From Sporolactobacillus sp. CQH2019 (GTDB lineage: Bacteria > Bacillota > Bacilli > Bacillales > Sporolactobacillaceae), in contig NZ_JARAJZ010000003.1 in the NCBI RefSeq assembly GCF_028765345.1, positions 319,158 through 383,157 on the forward strand: 64,000 nt of DNA. The letters are read 5' to 3'. Of the stretch, positions 18,762 through 26,273 are shown in pieces (within the stretch, counting starts at the first letter, position 1; every line of letters begins with the position of its first letter). Below the pieces are notes generated by a model. The model worked only from the letters and a program-made list of their open reading frames with translations. It ran no database searches and was not told the DNA's origin. Position numbers and translations under genes: made by a program.

Positions 18762-20432
18762 ATGAAATGGCCATATGTGTTTAACGTAACAGAGTACATG
18801 AAAGACTTTTATAACCAGCTTATCGGTCTGTTCAAAAATGTCGGGGACGACATGCAGGAACAAAAATCACGGGTCGACAATCTTGTGCAAAACGCTCCGC
18901 AACCATCTGAGGTCGTTGATATCCGGACCGCTCAGGACGGGACTGTCTACCCTACAGCCAGGGATCGGATCGCCGCAGATCGAAACGCACTGCAGGATAA
19001 TATTGATCAGAACAAGACGGATCAGGGAACAATTAATACCGGCTTTACGTCGCAGTTGGCAGAAACTGCGAACCCAGCACACAATGCAGGCGGCATTATC
19101 TTCGGACGTGAGTACATGTCATATTTTCATAAAAAATTGATGGCCTGGAATGTTTTATCAGACGGGCAGGCGCTAAACCTTTTAAAAGTAATATTTTCAG
19201 GTGATAGTACAACAGCAGGCGACAGTACAAGCTCTTCCGCTTTCCACATTGACCAACTGATAAAGAACCTTTCCCTACAAAATGGTCTTTTAATGACTAA
19301 CGTTATCAATGCCGGTCACAGTGGTAAGGATACGGAACACTGGAATCAAACTTATGTCGCGCAGGACTTGGCACAAACTCCAGATCTCTACATCCCTCGG
19401 TGGGGCATTAATGATCCGTATTACGCACATACGGATAATTCTGCTCTCCCTGATCAATCTTCTGTAAATCCAAGTATCGATGTATTACGTCGGACACCAG
19501 AGGACTTTAATATAAGCTTGAGAGCCGGATTGCAACAGATTCGTAATCAACGAGACTACACACAGCTCACAATAATTCTCATGGCTCCAAATGCTACGTA
19601 TGATGTTCCGAACGGACGTGATGCAAAATGGTATGAGGCAATAATACCTTATATCAAACAGGCAGCACGTGATTATCAGTGTGTATTTATCAATACGTAT
19701 CAATATCTATACGATGCTCAAAATGCTGCTGATAATATGGATAACCCATATGGAGACGGTCGGCATATCCATCCGAATGATGTACGTAATCTTTGGATTG
19801 CTAATTTGATATTCGATGTGATTTTTCCAAAATCAATTCGGGATATGTACGGTCTGTCCCAAATTAAAAGCAGTCTAAGCACAATCGACGGTATTTTAAC
19901 AGGGAATGAACCACCATCATTTTTTCCATTCGGACTATCGTTCTATCGTGTAAGCGGTTCTGGTGCACTCTATAACGGTGGATTAATGACCCTTAAATCA
20001 GCTGATAATGTCGTCTATCAGTTAAACGTTGGCTATCATACTGACAATGAGATCGCTTCAAGACTAAGAAATGGTGGATACGGAAGTGACACATGGGGCG
20101 TGTGGAGCTCGAACTCAATCATAAACCGTCCAGCATTGCAAAATAGTTGGCAAGACTATTCAGCAGGTGTTTCGCAAGCGGAGTATTATATCAGCCGGGA
20201 TAATCAGGTACACTTTCAAGGGCTTATTAAACCTGGAACAACAACAGCAGGTACTATTTTATTTAACATTCCTGCAGGATTTCGTCCATATATTGACCGA
20301 TGGTTTCTAGTCGATAGCAATGGTGGAACATGTCGTGTGACGGTTAGTCCTGGAGGAAATGTGGTGCTTCAAAGTGGCACACCGACGACTTATTTATCTC
20401 TCGACCAAATATCTTATTTGGCAACCAATTAA
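18762..20432 (+). CDS. Tail fibre with SGNH/GDSL hydrolase domain
   Basis: 556 residues, start after TTAGGAGG. N-terminal coiled region (FKNVGDDMQEQKSRVDNLVQNAPQPSEVVDIRTAQDGTVYPTARDRI) is a common fibre attachment segment. The central domain, residues about 150-370, is SGNH hydrolase-like: FSGDSTTAGD with the nucleophile Ser, NAGHSGKDTEHW, RWGINDPYY, and the Asp-His dyad in YGDGRHIHPND. It may deacetylate or cleave cell-wall polysaccharide. The C-terminal part (WGVWSSNSIINRPALQNSW..., then FNIPAGFRPYID) looks like a receptor-binding fibre tip. Confidence 0.85.
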   Translation: MKWPYVFNVTEYMKDFYNQLIGLFKNVGDDMQEQKSRVDNLVQNAPQPSEVVDIRTAQDGTVYPTARDRIAADRNALQDNIDQNKTDQGTINTGFTSQLAETANPAHNAGGIIFGREYMSYFHKKLMAWNVLSDGQALNLLKVIFSGDSTTAGDSTSSSAFHIDQLIKNLSLQNGLLMTNVINAGHSGKDTEHWNQTYVAQDLAQTPDLYIPRWGINDPYYAHTDNSALPDQSSVNPSIDVLRRTPEDFNISLRAGLQQIRNQRDYTQLTIILMAPNATYDVPNGRDAKWYEAIIPYIKQAARDYQCVFINTYQYLYDAQNAADNMDNPYGDGRHIHPNDVRNLWIANLIFDVIFPKSIRDMYGLSQIKSSLSTIDGILTGNEPPSFFPFGLSFYRVSGSGALYNGGLMTLKSADNVVYQLNVGYHTDNEIASRLRNGGYGSDTWGVWSSNSIINRPALQNSWQDYSAGVSQAEYYISRDNQVHFQGLIKPGTTTAGTILFNIPAGFRPYIDRWFLVDSNGGTCRVTVSPGGNVVLQSGTPTTYLSLDQISYLATN

Positions 20433-20447
20433 AAGGAGACTGAACAT

Positions 20448-20735
20448 ATGGCTTTACAACTTACTATCACTTTACCGAGCGGTATTATTGTGCCAAACGC
20501 ATATGTAAAAATTGTAGGTTATCAAGGTGATAAAAATCAGTGCCAACTACGACTCGCTGCATTTAAGGATCAGGCGTCCATGCAGGCGGGGGCACCACAG
20601 ATTGATGGATATAATAGGACAGAGGTATTTGTACCGACACTGAGTGCGACAGCGGGGGACTTTATTACACAGGGATATAACTATATCAAGACACTGCCAG
20701 ATTTTAACGGTGCAACGGATGTCTTAGAAACATGA
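20448..20735 (+). CDS. Small phage tail/baseplate protein, unknown
   Basis: 95 residues with AAGGAG before the ATG, 16 bp after the fibre gene. It is beta-rich (LTITLPSGIIVPNAYVKIVGY, then TEVFVPTLSATAGDFITQGYNYIKTLPDF). Similar short proteins lie downstream of tail fibres in phages of Bacilli. I do not recognise a function. Confidence 0.65.
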   Translation: MALQLTITLPSGIIVPNAYVKIVGYQGDKNQCQLRLAAFKDQASMQAGAPQIDGYNRTEVFVPTLSATAGDFITQGYNYIKTLPDFNGATDVLET

Positions 20736-20860
20736 TAATCTATAAGATACGCTCAAAAAAATATTATATTGCCTAAAAATTAGTGATAAAATTAGGATAA
20801 TATTTTAGAGAGCAGGGATATGATAATCTAAGATTATATATTTTTTGAGGGAGGCGTACT

Positions 20861-21490
20861 ATGCTTGAGTTTTTTTGGAGGGTATATAGAAAAATAAGGT
20901 TTAAAATAACTAATATTGACCAACGCATTATTATAAAGGGAAAAAGGGCTTCATACAAAGCATCTAAAAGTATTTTTGTATCAGAGAGCGCAGTAATATG
21001 TTTAGAAACAAATTTGTCTACGCAAGAATCTGGGAAAATTACAATTGGAGATAAGTCTTTTATTAGAGGAAACCTTGAAGTGCAACGTGCTGGCGGTATA
21101 ATCAATGTTGGTAAAAAATGTTACATAGGAGATGGAACTAGAATATGGTCAGCGGAAAACATTACAATAGGTGATAATGTATTAATTGCGCATAATTGCA
21201 ATATATTTGATAATGATACACATCCAAAAGATATTAAAGAACGCAGACTGGATGCAGAAGACATTATATGGAATGGAATCAGAAGAAATTTTTGTTCTTT
21301 AGGGAAAAAGCCAGTTATAATTGAGGATGATGTCTGGATTGGTGCAAATGTATCAATTTTAAAAGGCGTATCAATAGGAAAAGGTTCTATAATTGGAACT
21401 GGCAGTGTTGTAACAAGTAATATTCCTGCAGAATCCATTGCGGTTGGAAATCCTGCGAAAGTCATCAAAAAAATATGCGGGGGTATGTAA
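20861..21490 (+). CDS. Hexapeptide-repeat acetyltransferase (prophage cargo)
   Basis: 209 residues. From about residue 60 the sequence is a left-handed beta-helix of I-G-x-x hexapeptides (ITIGDKSFIRGN, INVGKKCYIGDGTRIW, ITIGDNVLIAHNCNI). Then come FDNDTHP, with a probable catalytic His, and DDVWIGANVSILKGVSIGKGSIIGTGSVVTSNIP, as in sugar O-acetyltransferases. Codon use is clearly more AT-rich than the tail genes before it and the recombinase after it, and the 125-bp AT-rich leader could carry its own promoter. It probably modifies a surface glycan after lysogeny, which could exclude other phages. The acceptor is unknown. Confidence 0.85.
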   Translation: MLEFFWRVYRKIRFKITNIDQRIIIKGKRASYKASKSIFVSESAVICLETNLSTQESGKITIGDKSFIRGNLEVQRAGGIINVGKKCYIGDGTRIWSAENITIGDNVLIAHNCNIFDNDTHPKDIKERRLDAEDIIWNGIRRNFCSLGKKPVIIEDDVWIGANVSILKGVSIGKGSIIGTGSVVTSNIPAESIAVGNPAKVIKKICGGM

Positions 21491-21491
21491 A

Positions 21492-21668
21492 ATGTTTGAT
21501 AGTGAAAAAATGGAAACAGATATGGTGATACAGCATGATGGTGTTGCTTATAGAATAATAGATACAGGAAGCAGTGGCATGCTTATTGTGGCTAAAGAAG
21601 ATGATGTAAAAAGCAATAATTACCCGATACCTTTATTTACAATGCCAGTTACCGATTCGTTATATTGA
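21492..21668 (+). CDS. Small AT-rich protein coupled to acetyltransferase
   Basis: 58 residues. The ATG at 21492 follows the acetyltransferase TAA by one base, with GGGGG upstream. Sequence features: VIQHDGVAYRIIDTGSSGMLIVAKEDD, then a short C-terminal tail ending TDSLY. Base composition matches the acetyltransferase, so the two probably arrived together. No family recognised. Confidence 0.5.
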   Translation: MFDSEKMETDMVIQHDGVAYRIIDTGSSGMLIVAKEDDVKSNNYPIPLFTMPVTDSLY

Positions 21669-21802
21669 TGAATGCAATTAAAAAGTATGTCCAATAAGGA
21701 CGCTACTGCGACATAGGCGGACCCGAAAGCAGTAAAATTTTTATTTTTTACAAAGTATCCGACCATACATCTGACTTTGTCAAAACCCATGCTGGGCTTG
21801 CG

Positions 21803-21900
21803 TTGACAGCTTAATATGCTATGCTATTTTAGAAGCAGGTAGAACGGTCTAGCTAACCGTTCGTCAGCGCACCGTGGAGCGCGCCTGCTTCTTTATTTTG
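21803..21900 (+). promoter_or_regulatory. Promoter plus branched stem-loop upstream of recombinase
   Basis: TTGACA at 21803 and TATTTT at 21825 are separated by 16 bp. Immediately after lies a branched dyad. The closing stem is GAAGCAGG (21832-21839) with CCTGCTTC (21884-21891). Inside are AACGGT/ACCGTT and GCGC/GCGC hairpins, and the run TTTATTTT follows. The expected transcription start (near 21837) falls inside the outer stem, so only part of it would be in RNA from this promoter. It may be an operator, an attenuator or a short RNA; 50 bp further on is the recombinase ATG. Confidence 0.45.
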
Positions 21901-21940
21901 CGGTGCGATCCTAAAGCGACTATTCCTTTCCACGGAGGAA

Positions 21941-22951
21941 TTGAATATGGATATGGTAGAATTTTCTGCAGGCGAACAGATGCTGTCGGAGTTTGTCGGT
22001 GTGCTTACGGATTTGATTCCAGGTATCGATCTGCGACTAATTAAGGGCAAGTTCTCGCAGGTCATGACCAAGTATCATATCACCAGGACACCGGAGAACG
22101 TCTTTCATCCGGATGTTGAAGAGAAGCTGAAACTTTTCCTCAGTGCGAAGAAACTGGAAGGCATGTCAGAACTCACGATTGACGGATACAAGCGAGAACT
22201 GATTGCTTTTGCTGAACATGTCAAAAAGCGAGTGGCCGACATTACAACAGCAGATATTCGGGTATATCTGGCCGGATGCGACAAAGTGATGATGAGTACG
22301 ATTGCAAAAAAGTTGTTCGTGCTTCGGAGCTTTTTTGGATGGCTGACCGATGAAGAGATCATCAGCCGTGATCCGGCCAAGAAGATCAAGGCACCGAAAA
22401 TGCCGAAACTACTGCCGAAAGCCTTGGATATTGAAGGTCTGGAGATGCTGCGTGAGGCATGTGAAAACGAACGGGAGCGCGCGATCATTGAGTTCTTCTA
22501 CTCAACAGGTTGCCGGCTTTCCGAAGTTCAGCAACTGAATATATCCGACATTGATGTGCCGAATATGTCAACAAAGGTATTCGGTAAAGGAAGCAAGGAA
22601 CGGATCGTGTATTTGAGCTTCAGGGCACTGTATCATCTTAGAAAATATCTAAAGAGCCGCGAAGATGACTGTCCTGCGCTTTTCGTGACTGAGCGCAAGC
22701 CAGCACGGCGTCTTGGTCGCAGATCCATTGAACGGGAAATAAAGAGCATTGCCGCACGTACCGAGATCAGTAAAAAAGTTACGCCGCACGTCATGCGTCA
22801 CACTTTTGCGACGTTGATGCTTAACAATGGCGCAGATCTGGCCGGAGTCCAACAATTGCTTGGCCATTCCAGCCCGGATACAACCCAGCGATATGCGACT
22901 GTTACTGAAGAAAACAAACATAATCAGCATCGGAAGTACCTGGTGCAGTAA
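21941..22951 (+). CDS. Xer-like tyrosine recombinase
   Basis: 336 residues, start after CACGGAGGA. An extra N-terminal 55 residues precede a SAM-like core-binding domain (VEEKLKLFLSAKKLEGMSELTIDGYKREL...). The catalytic domain is complete: Arg192 in TGCRLSE, Lys in GKGSKER, His283 and Arg286 in HVMRHTF, His309 in LGHSSPDTT, and Tyr318 in RYATV. It is closer to XerC/D than to typical large-arm phage integrases. It lies within the late lysis region, unusual for the integrase of this phage type, which is normally next to the lysogeny genes at the other end. It may be a second recombinase or the integrase itself. Confidence 0.88.
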   Translation: MNMDMVEFSAGEQMLSEFVGVLTDLIPGIDLRLIKGKFSQVMTKYHITRTPENVFHPDVEEKLKLFLSAKKLEGMSELTIDGYKRELIAFAEHVKKRVADITTADIRVYLAGCDKVMMSTIAKKLFVLRSFFGWLTDEEIISRDPAKKIKAPKMPKLLPKALDIEGLEMLREACENERERAIIEFFYSTGCRLSEVQQLNISDIDVPNMSTKVFGKGSKERIVYLSFRALYHLRKYLKSREDDCPALFVTERKPARRLGRRSIEREIKSIAARTEISKKVTPHVMRHTFATLMLNNGADLAGVQQLLGHSSPDTTQRYATVTEENKHNQHRKYLVQ

Positions 22952-22954
22952 TAT

Positions 22955-22976
22955 AAGAGCCTTCGGGCTCTTTTTT
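22955..22976 (+). terminator. Rho-independent terminator after recombinase
   Basis: AAGAGCC, tetraloop TTCG, GGCTCTT, then TTTT. It starts four bases after the recombinase stop codon. Confidence 0.85.
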
Positions 22977-23008
22977 AATACGCACATCCCATTAAAGGAG
23001 GATAGTTT

Positions 23009-23080
23009 ATGACCCGAATCAGGGTCTTTTTATTTTGCTTAAAAGAGGCGGTGGCAGGGTGGATACACAGGAGCAGCTGA
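23009..23080 (+). CDS. Possible 23-codon leader peptide overlapping a hairpin
   Basis: AAAGGAGG is followed at good spacing by ATG 23009 and 23 sense codons ending TGA at 23080, overlapping the start of the XhlA-like gene in another frame. The first codons lie in a hairpin (GACCC, loop GAATCA, GGGTC) followed by TTTTTATTTT, which is also terminator-like. Translation of the leader could open the hairpin and couple to the lysis genes. Real translation is uncertain. Confidence 0.35.
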   Translation: MTRIRVFLFCLKEAVAGWIHRSS

Positions 23081-23367
23081 AAGACCATGAAAAGCGCATT
23101 GAGCGGCTGGAGGACGGGCAAGAGGATATAAAGGCAAGGATCAGTAGCCTGTCTGATCAGATCAAGGATGGAAATGCCAGAAATGACGAATCAAATAAAT
23201 ATCTGCGCGAGCAAAACACGGAAGTTATCCGGATGCTCGGAGGTATTCAGCAAAAAAAGCAGGAAGCGCATATCTGGACATGGCAAGCGATTGGTAAACT
23301 GGCCATACCGATCGGCGGGGTTGTCACGCTGGCCACAATCATTGTCAATTATTTTTTCAGCAAATAA
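23059..23367 (+). CDS. XhlA-type lysis membrane protein
   Basis: 102 residues if GTG 23059 is the start, chosen because AAAAGAGG lies upstream; a TTG at 23035 is the alternative. The N-terminal 70 residues are coiled coil (TQEQLKDHEKRIERLEDGQEDIKARISSLSDQI), and one membrane helix (IGKLAIPIGGVVTLATIIVNYFF) ends the protein. This is the layout of the hemolysin XhlA family, which acts with holin and endolysin in release of PBSX-like phages. The endolysin follows after 15 bp. Confidence 0.8.
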   Translation: MDTQEQLKDHEKRIERLEDGQEDIKARISSLSDQIKDGNARNDESNKYLREQNTEVIRMLGGIQQKKQEAHIWTWQAIGKLAIPIGGVVTLATIIVNYFFSK

Positions 23368-23382
23368 AAATAGGAGGGATTC

Positions 23383-24522
23383 ATGTTGGCACAGTACAAA
23401 GGCATCGACATCGCTTCGATGCAGGGCCATGTAGATTTTAACAAAGTAAAGGCAGCAGGGTATTCATTCGTTATCATCAAGGCAACGGAAGGCAGCGAAG
23501 CAGGGTCGCACTACATCAACCCCTATTTCCGGGAAAGTGTGAGGAACGCTGAGGCGGCCGGTCTGGCCGTCCACATCTATCACTTTTTCCGAGGAATTTC
23601 CGATAGTGATGCGCGTTCCGAAGCTGATTGGTTCCTGAAAAATCTGGCCGGAATCAACGTCAAAGGGTATCTGTTCTGCGATGTCGAAGCGAAAAATCTG
23701 AATCCGAATGCTGGAACGCTGACCGGCTTTGTTAATGCATTTTTTGACCAGCTGGCAAAAGCAGGGCATGCGAAACTTGGTATTTATAGTGGACTATATT
23801 TCTTCCGTGATCGTCTCACTGAGTCAGCGCTGCGTCCGGGATTGCTTAAATGGATTGCCCAGTACAACGATCACTGCGACCGCAAGGCAGACATCTGGCA
23901 GCACCGCTCAGACGCTAGCGTACCAGGAATTAATGGCCGAGTAGACGAGAATATCGCCTACACCTCAGCGGTCGCCAGTGCAAGCGCTCCGGCGGCGAAA
24001 CCGGCCAATAAACCAACTTCAAAACCGAAGCCAGCAAGCAAACCATCCTCTGGAACGTACAAGGTACGCCCGGGCGACACGCTGAGTGCTATTGCAGGTC
24101 GCTTAGGGACAAACGTTCAGGCGCTGGCGGCGCTAAACGGTATCCGCAACGTCAACCTGATCAAGCCCGGTCAGGTGCTGCGGCTTAAAAAGACAAATCA
24201 TCCAGCCAAGCCAGCGGCATCGGGTACGTATACCGTCCGATCCGGAGATACGCTATCAGCGATTGCCGCAAAACACGGGACGACTGTCAGCAGGCTGGCC
24301 GCCCTGAACGGAATCAGAAACCCGAACGTGATCCGTGTCGGGCAGGTGCTGAAGCTGTCCGGATCCGCAGCAAAACGGGCCGGCCGTCCGTATCACAAAG
24401 TTGCCAGCGGTGACACGCTATGGGATATCGCCCAGAGACATCACACGACGGTGCAGCAACTGAAAAATAAGAATCATCTGTCCACGGATACCATTTATCC
24501 GGGACAAAAAATTTATCTATAA
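23383..24522 (+). CDS. Endolysin: GH25 muramidase with three LysM repeats
   Basis: 379 residues. Residues 1-200 form a glycoside hydrolase 25 lysozyme: YKGIDIASMQGHVDF, YSFVIIKATEGS, YLFCDVEAKN with the catalytic Asp/Glu, and LGIYSGLYFF. A Pro/Lys/Ala linker follows. Then come three LysM peptidoglycan-binding repeats starting near residues 225, 282 and 334 (YKVRPGDTLSAIAGRLG, YTVRSGDTLSAIAAKHG, HKVASGDTLWDIAQRHH). There is no signal peptide, so export depends on the holin. It cleaves the MurNAc-GlcNAc bond at the end of infection. Confidence 0.95.
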   Translation: MLAQYKGIDIASMQGHVDFNKVKAAGYSFVIIKATEGSEAGSHYINPYFRESVRNAEAAGLAVHIYHFFRGISDSDARSEADWFLKNLAGINVKGYLFCDVEAKNLNPNAGTLTGFVNAFFDQLAKAGHAKLGIYSGLYFFRDRLTESALRPGLLKWIAQYNDHCDRKADIWQHRSDASVPGINGRVDENIAYTSAVASASAPAAKPANKPTSKPKPASKPSSGTYKVRPGDTLSAIAGRLGTNVQALAALNGIRNVNLIKPGQVLRLKKTNHPAKPAASGTYTVRSGDTLSAIAAKHGTTVSRLAALNGIRNPNVIRVGQVLKLSGSAAKRAGRPYHKVASGDTLWDIAQRHHTTVQQLKNKNHLSTDTIYPGQKIYL

Positions 24523-24537
24523 GGGAGAGACGTAACC

Positions 24538-24816
24538 ATGAAAATTAATTGGATCGTCCGTCTAAAAAATCCTGTATTCATCGCTCAGCTTGTCATTTCT
24601 GTTCTTCTGCCGATCCTGGCTTATGCCGGACTGACCGGCGCTGACGTGACCAGCTGGCCAATTCTGATCGGTCTGATCGTAGCGGCCGTCAAAAATCCTT
24701 ATGTACTGGCACTGGTGATCGTGAGTGTCTGGCATACGGTCAATGACCCGACCACTTCCGGACTGTCTGATAGTGATCTGGCGTTGAAATACAAGGCACC
24801 ATATAAAGATAAATAA
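24538..24816 (+). CDS. Phi LC3-family holin
   Basis: 92 residues beginning KINWIVRLKNPVF, the signature of the phi LC3 holin family. Two membrane helices are visible at about 14-35 and 42-65, with a short loop, then VNDPTTSGLSDSDLALKY and a basic tail. It permeabilises the membrane so that the endolysin encoded just before it can reach the wall. AAGGGAGAG precedes the start. Confidence 0.93.
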   Translation: MKINWIVRLKNPVFIAQLVISVLLPILAYAGLTGADVTSWPILIGLIVAAVKNPYVLALVIVSVWHTVNDPTTSGLSDSDLALKYKAPYKDK

Positions 24817-24848
24817 AAAAATAAATCCCTGCGCTTCCTGGACGCAGA
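24811..24848 (-). terminator. Terminator for the minus-strand membrane protein gene
   Basis: Read on the minus strand: CTGCG, nine-base loop, CGCAG, then ATTTATTTTTTTATTT. It overlaps the end of the holin gene and lies 40 bp past the converging gene. Confidence 0.55.
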
Positions 24849-24888
24849 GATGGCTTTCTCACTCACAAGAATATTATATCAGATTATT

Positions 24889-25842
24889 TTAATTGTTGAA
24901 ACTAGGATGTTGCCAATATTGATCGGATACAACCGGAACATTGTCGGATTGAAAATTACTGAAATCAATTTTATCAATTGTTTTGCGTTTAAAATCAACT
25001 TTCATAACAGTAGAATCTGTCTTTTTTCCATAAGCGTCCTGCATTGGAAAGACAATATTCAGATAAACTTCTTTGACTTCTTTTACAGGTTTTAAATGTT
25101 TCAGGGCTGCGGTCGTACTCATCCACATGCCTTTTTTGATTGAATTATTGGATAAGTTATCCTGGCCATAGACACGAGCGAAGACAAAGCCGTTATCTTT
25201 GTTATAATTCAGGCTGATCAGTGAACTTTTATTATTAAATGAATTGGTCGTACCGAAGGCGTTATTTGTCTGGATCGCGGCTTTAATCCTATCTTCTGTT
25301 GATTGTTTTTTTGGTGTCTGTTTTGCCGGTAAAGTTGCCGCTGTCTTCGGTTTATCTGCCTGTGCCTTAGGCTGATCACCATTTGGAACAGCCAATCCGA
25401 TAATAAGCAAGATAATAAGCAAATAGCCTATACTGGCCATGACCATTTTCCATCGCTTGCCTGAGCGGAAACCGATAATTTTTCGGTACCATTTGCGCTT
25501 TACATACTCCGTTTTGATACCGTTTGACTGCAAATAGGGGAGAAATTCATTTAGTTCAGGAACGCTAATTTGGACCGACCTGTTTCCGGTTAAAGAAAAC
25601 CGGACGCTCAACGCCATTTTATCAATAACAGAATGACTAAAGTCTGACCACAAATAGGAATCAACGGATTTAACATTTTTACCATCCATTGTAAAAACAT
25701 CGAATCCATGATCACCAATAGAGATTAATTGTTCCGAGAGCTTGCCAACAATACCGCCATTTAATACTTTTCCGGGTGGAAGTTTGTTTTCTAAAATATA
25801 GTGCAGAACAATATCGATTGACTTCTTTTTCTTTTCTGGCAT
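24889..25842 (-). CDS. Prophage-encoded membrane protein, opposite strand
   Basis: 317 residues if started at the ATG following GGGAGGTCC (25842); an upstream ATG at 25872 has no ribosome site. The N-terminal 135 residues are cytosolic and look like a PH-like fold (VGKLSEQLISIGDHGFDVFTMDGKNV...). One membrane helix (MVMASIGYLLIILLIIGLAV) lies near residue 140. A Lys/Thr/Pro linker and an extracellular domain of about 150 residues follow. Lying between the holin and attR on the opposite strand, it is placed like a lysogenic-conversion gene expressed in the lysogen, possibly for immunity. No family assigned. Confidence 0.7.
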   Translation of the reverse strand: MPEKKKKSIDIVLHYILENKLPPGKVLNGGIVGKLSEQLISIGDHGFDVFTMDGKNVKSVDSYLWSDFSHSVIDKMALSVRFSLTGNRSVQISVPELNEFLPYLQSNGIKTEYVKRKWYRKIIGFRSGKRWKMVMASIGYLLIILLIIGLAVPNGDQPKAQADKPKTAATLPAKQTPKKQSTEDRIKAAIQTNNAFGTTNSFNNKSSLISLNYNKDNGFVFARVYGQDNLSNNSIKKGMWMSTTAALKHLKPVKEVKEVYLNIVFPMQDAYGKKTDSTVMKVDFKRKTIDKIDFSNFQSDNVPVVSDQYWQHPSFNN

Positions 25843-25996
25843 TAAATGGACCTCCCGCAGCTTTTTCCTCAATTATACAAAAAATGCTGTACAATAACGG
25901 AGTTAAAATTGATTTTATCAAAACAAGGGCAAAACAAGGGCACGAGTATCACTTAATCATTTGAAACCTTGATACATCAACTGTCAGCGAATTAAG

Positions 25997-26016
25997 TTCG
26001 ACTCCCACCGTCTCCA
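25997..26016 (+). mobile_element. Prophage right attachment site: 3' end of ssrA (tmRNA)
   Basis: TTCGACTCCCACCGTCTCCA matches the T-arm and acceptor end of bacillal tmRNA exactly as I recall it for Bacillus subtilis. No other tmRNA sequence surrounds it. The tmRNA 3' end is a known integration target for phages, which carry a copy that restores the gene. The left junction, with intact ssrA, should lie upstream of this window. Confidence 0.8.
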
Positions 26017-26050
26017 TTCTGGTGTTGGTACACTATGACTGACACACCCC

Positions 26051-26078
26051 AAAAAATCCCTTTTTAGAGGGATTTTTA
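26051..26078. terminator. Terminator downstream of attR, probably the former ssrA terminator
   Basis: AAAAATCCC, loop TTTTTAGA, GGGATTTTT: a symmetric hairpin with A-run and T-run, so it can stop transcripts from both sides. It lies 35 bp past the tmRNA 3' end copy, where the ssrA terminator of the uninterrupted chromosome would be. Confidence 0.7.
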
Positions 26079-26207
26079 AATACCCATTTATAATAACTCC
26101 AGTACACTTTTGCGAAGTTTGAGGGGTAAATGAGGGGTTTAATCCTATTCGATTTGAAACAACTTTTTTTTTCTTATCTTCCGTTTTAAAATTGAATAAT
26201 CGGCAAA

Positions 26208-26254
26208 AGGCCATCGTTTTCACATCCTGGAACAGGATAGGAAGGCGATGGCCT
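26208..26254 (-). terminator. Long hairpin at the 3' end of otsAB
   Basis: AGGCCATCG at 26208 pairs with CGATGGCCT at 26246, and inside it ATCCTG pairs with CAGGAT around GAA. It begins 20 bp past the otsAB stop and, on the minus strand, is followed by TTTTGCC. Probably a terminator or mRNA 3' stabiliser. Confidence 0.55.
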
Positions 26255-26273
26255 GTCTCGATAGCAATGAAAT

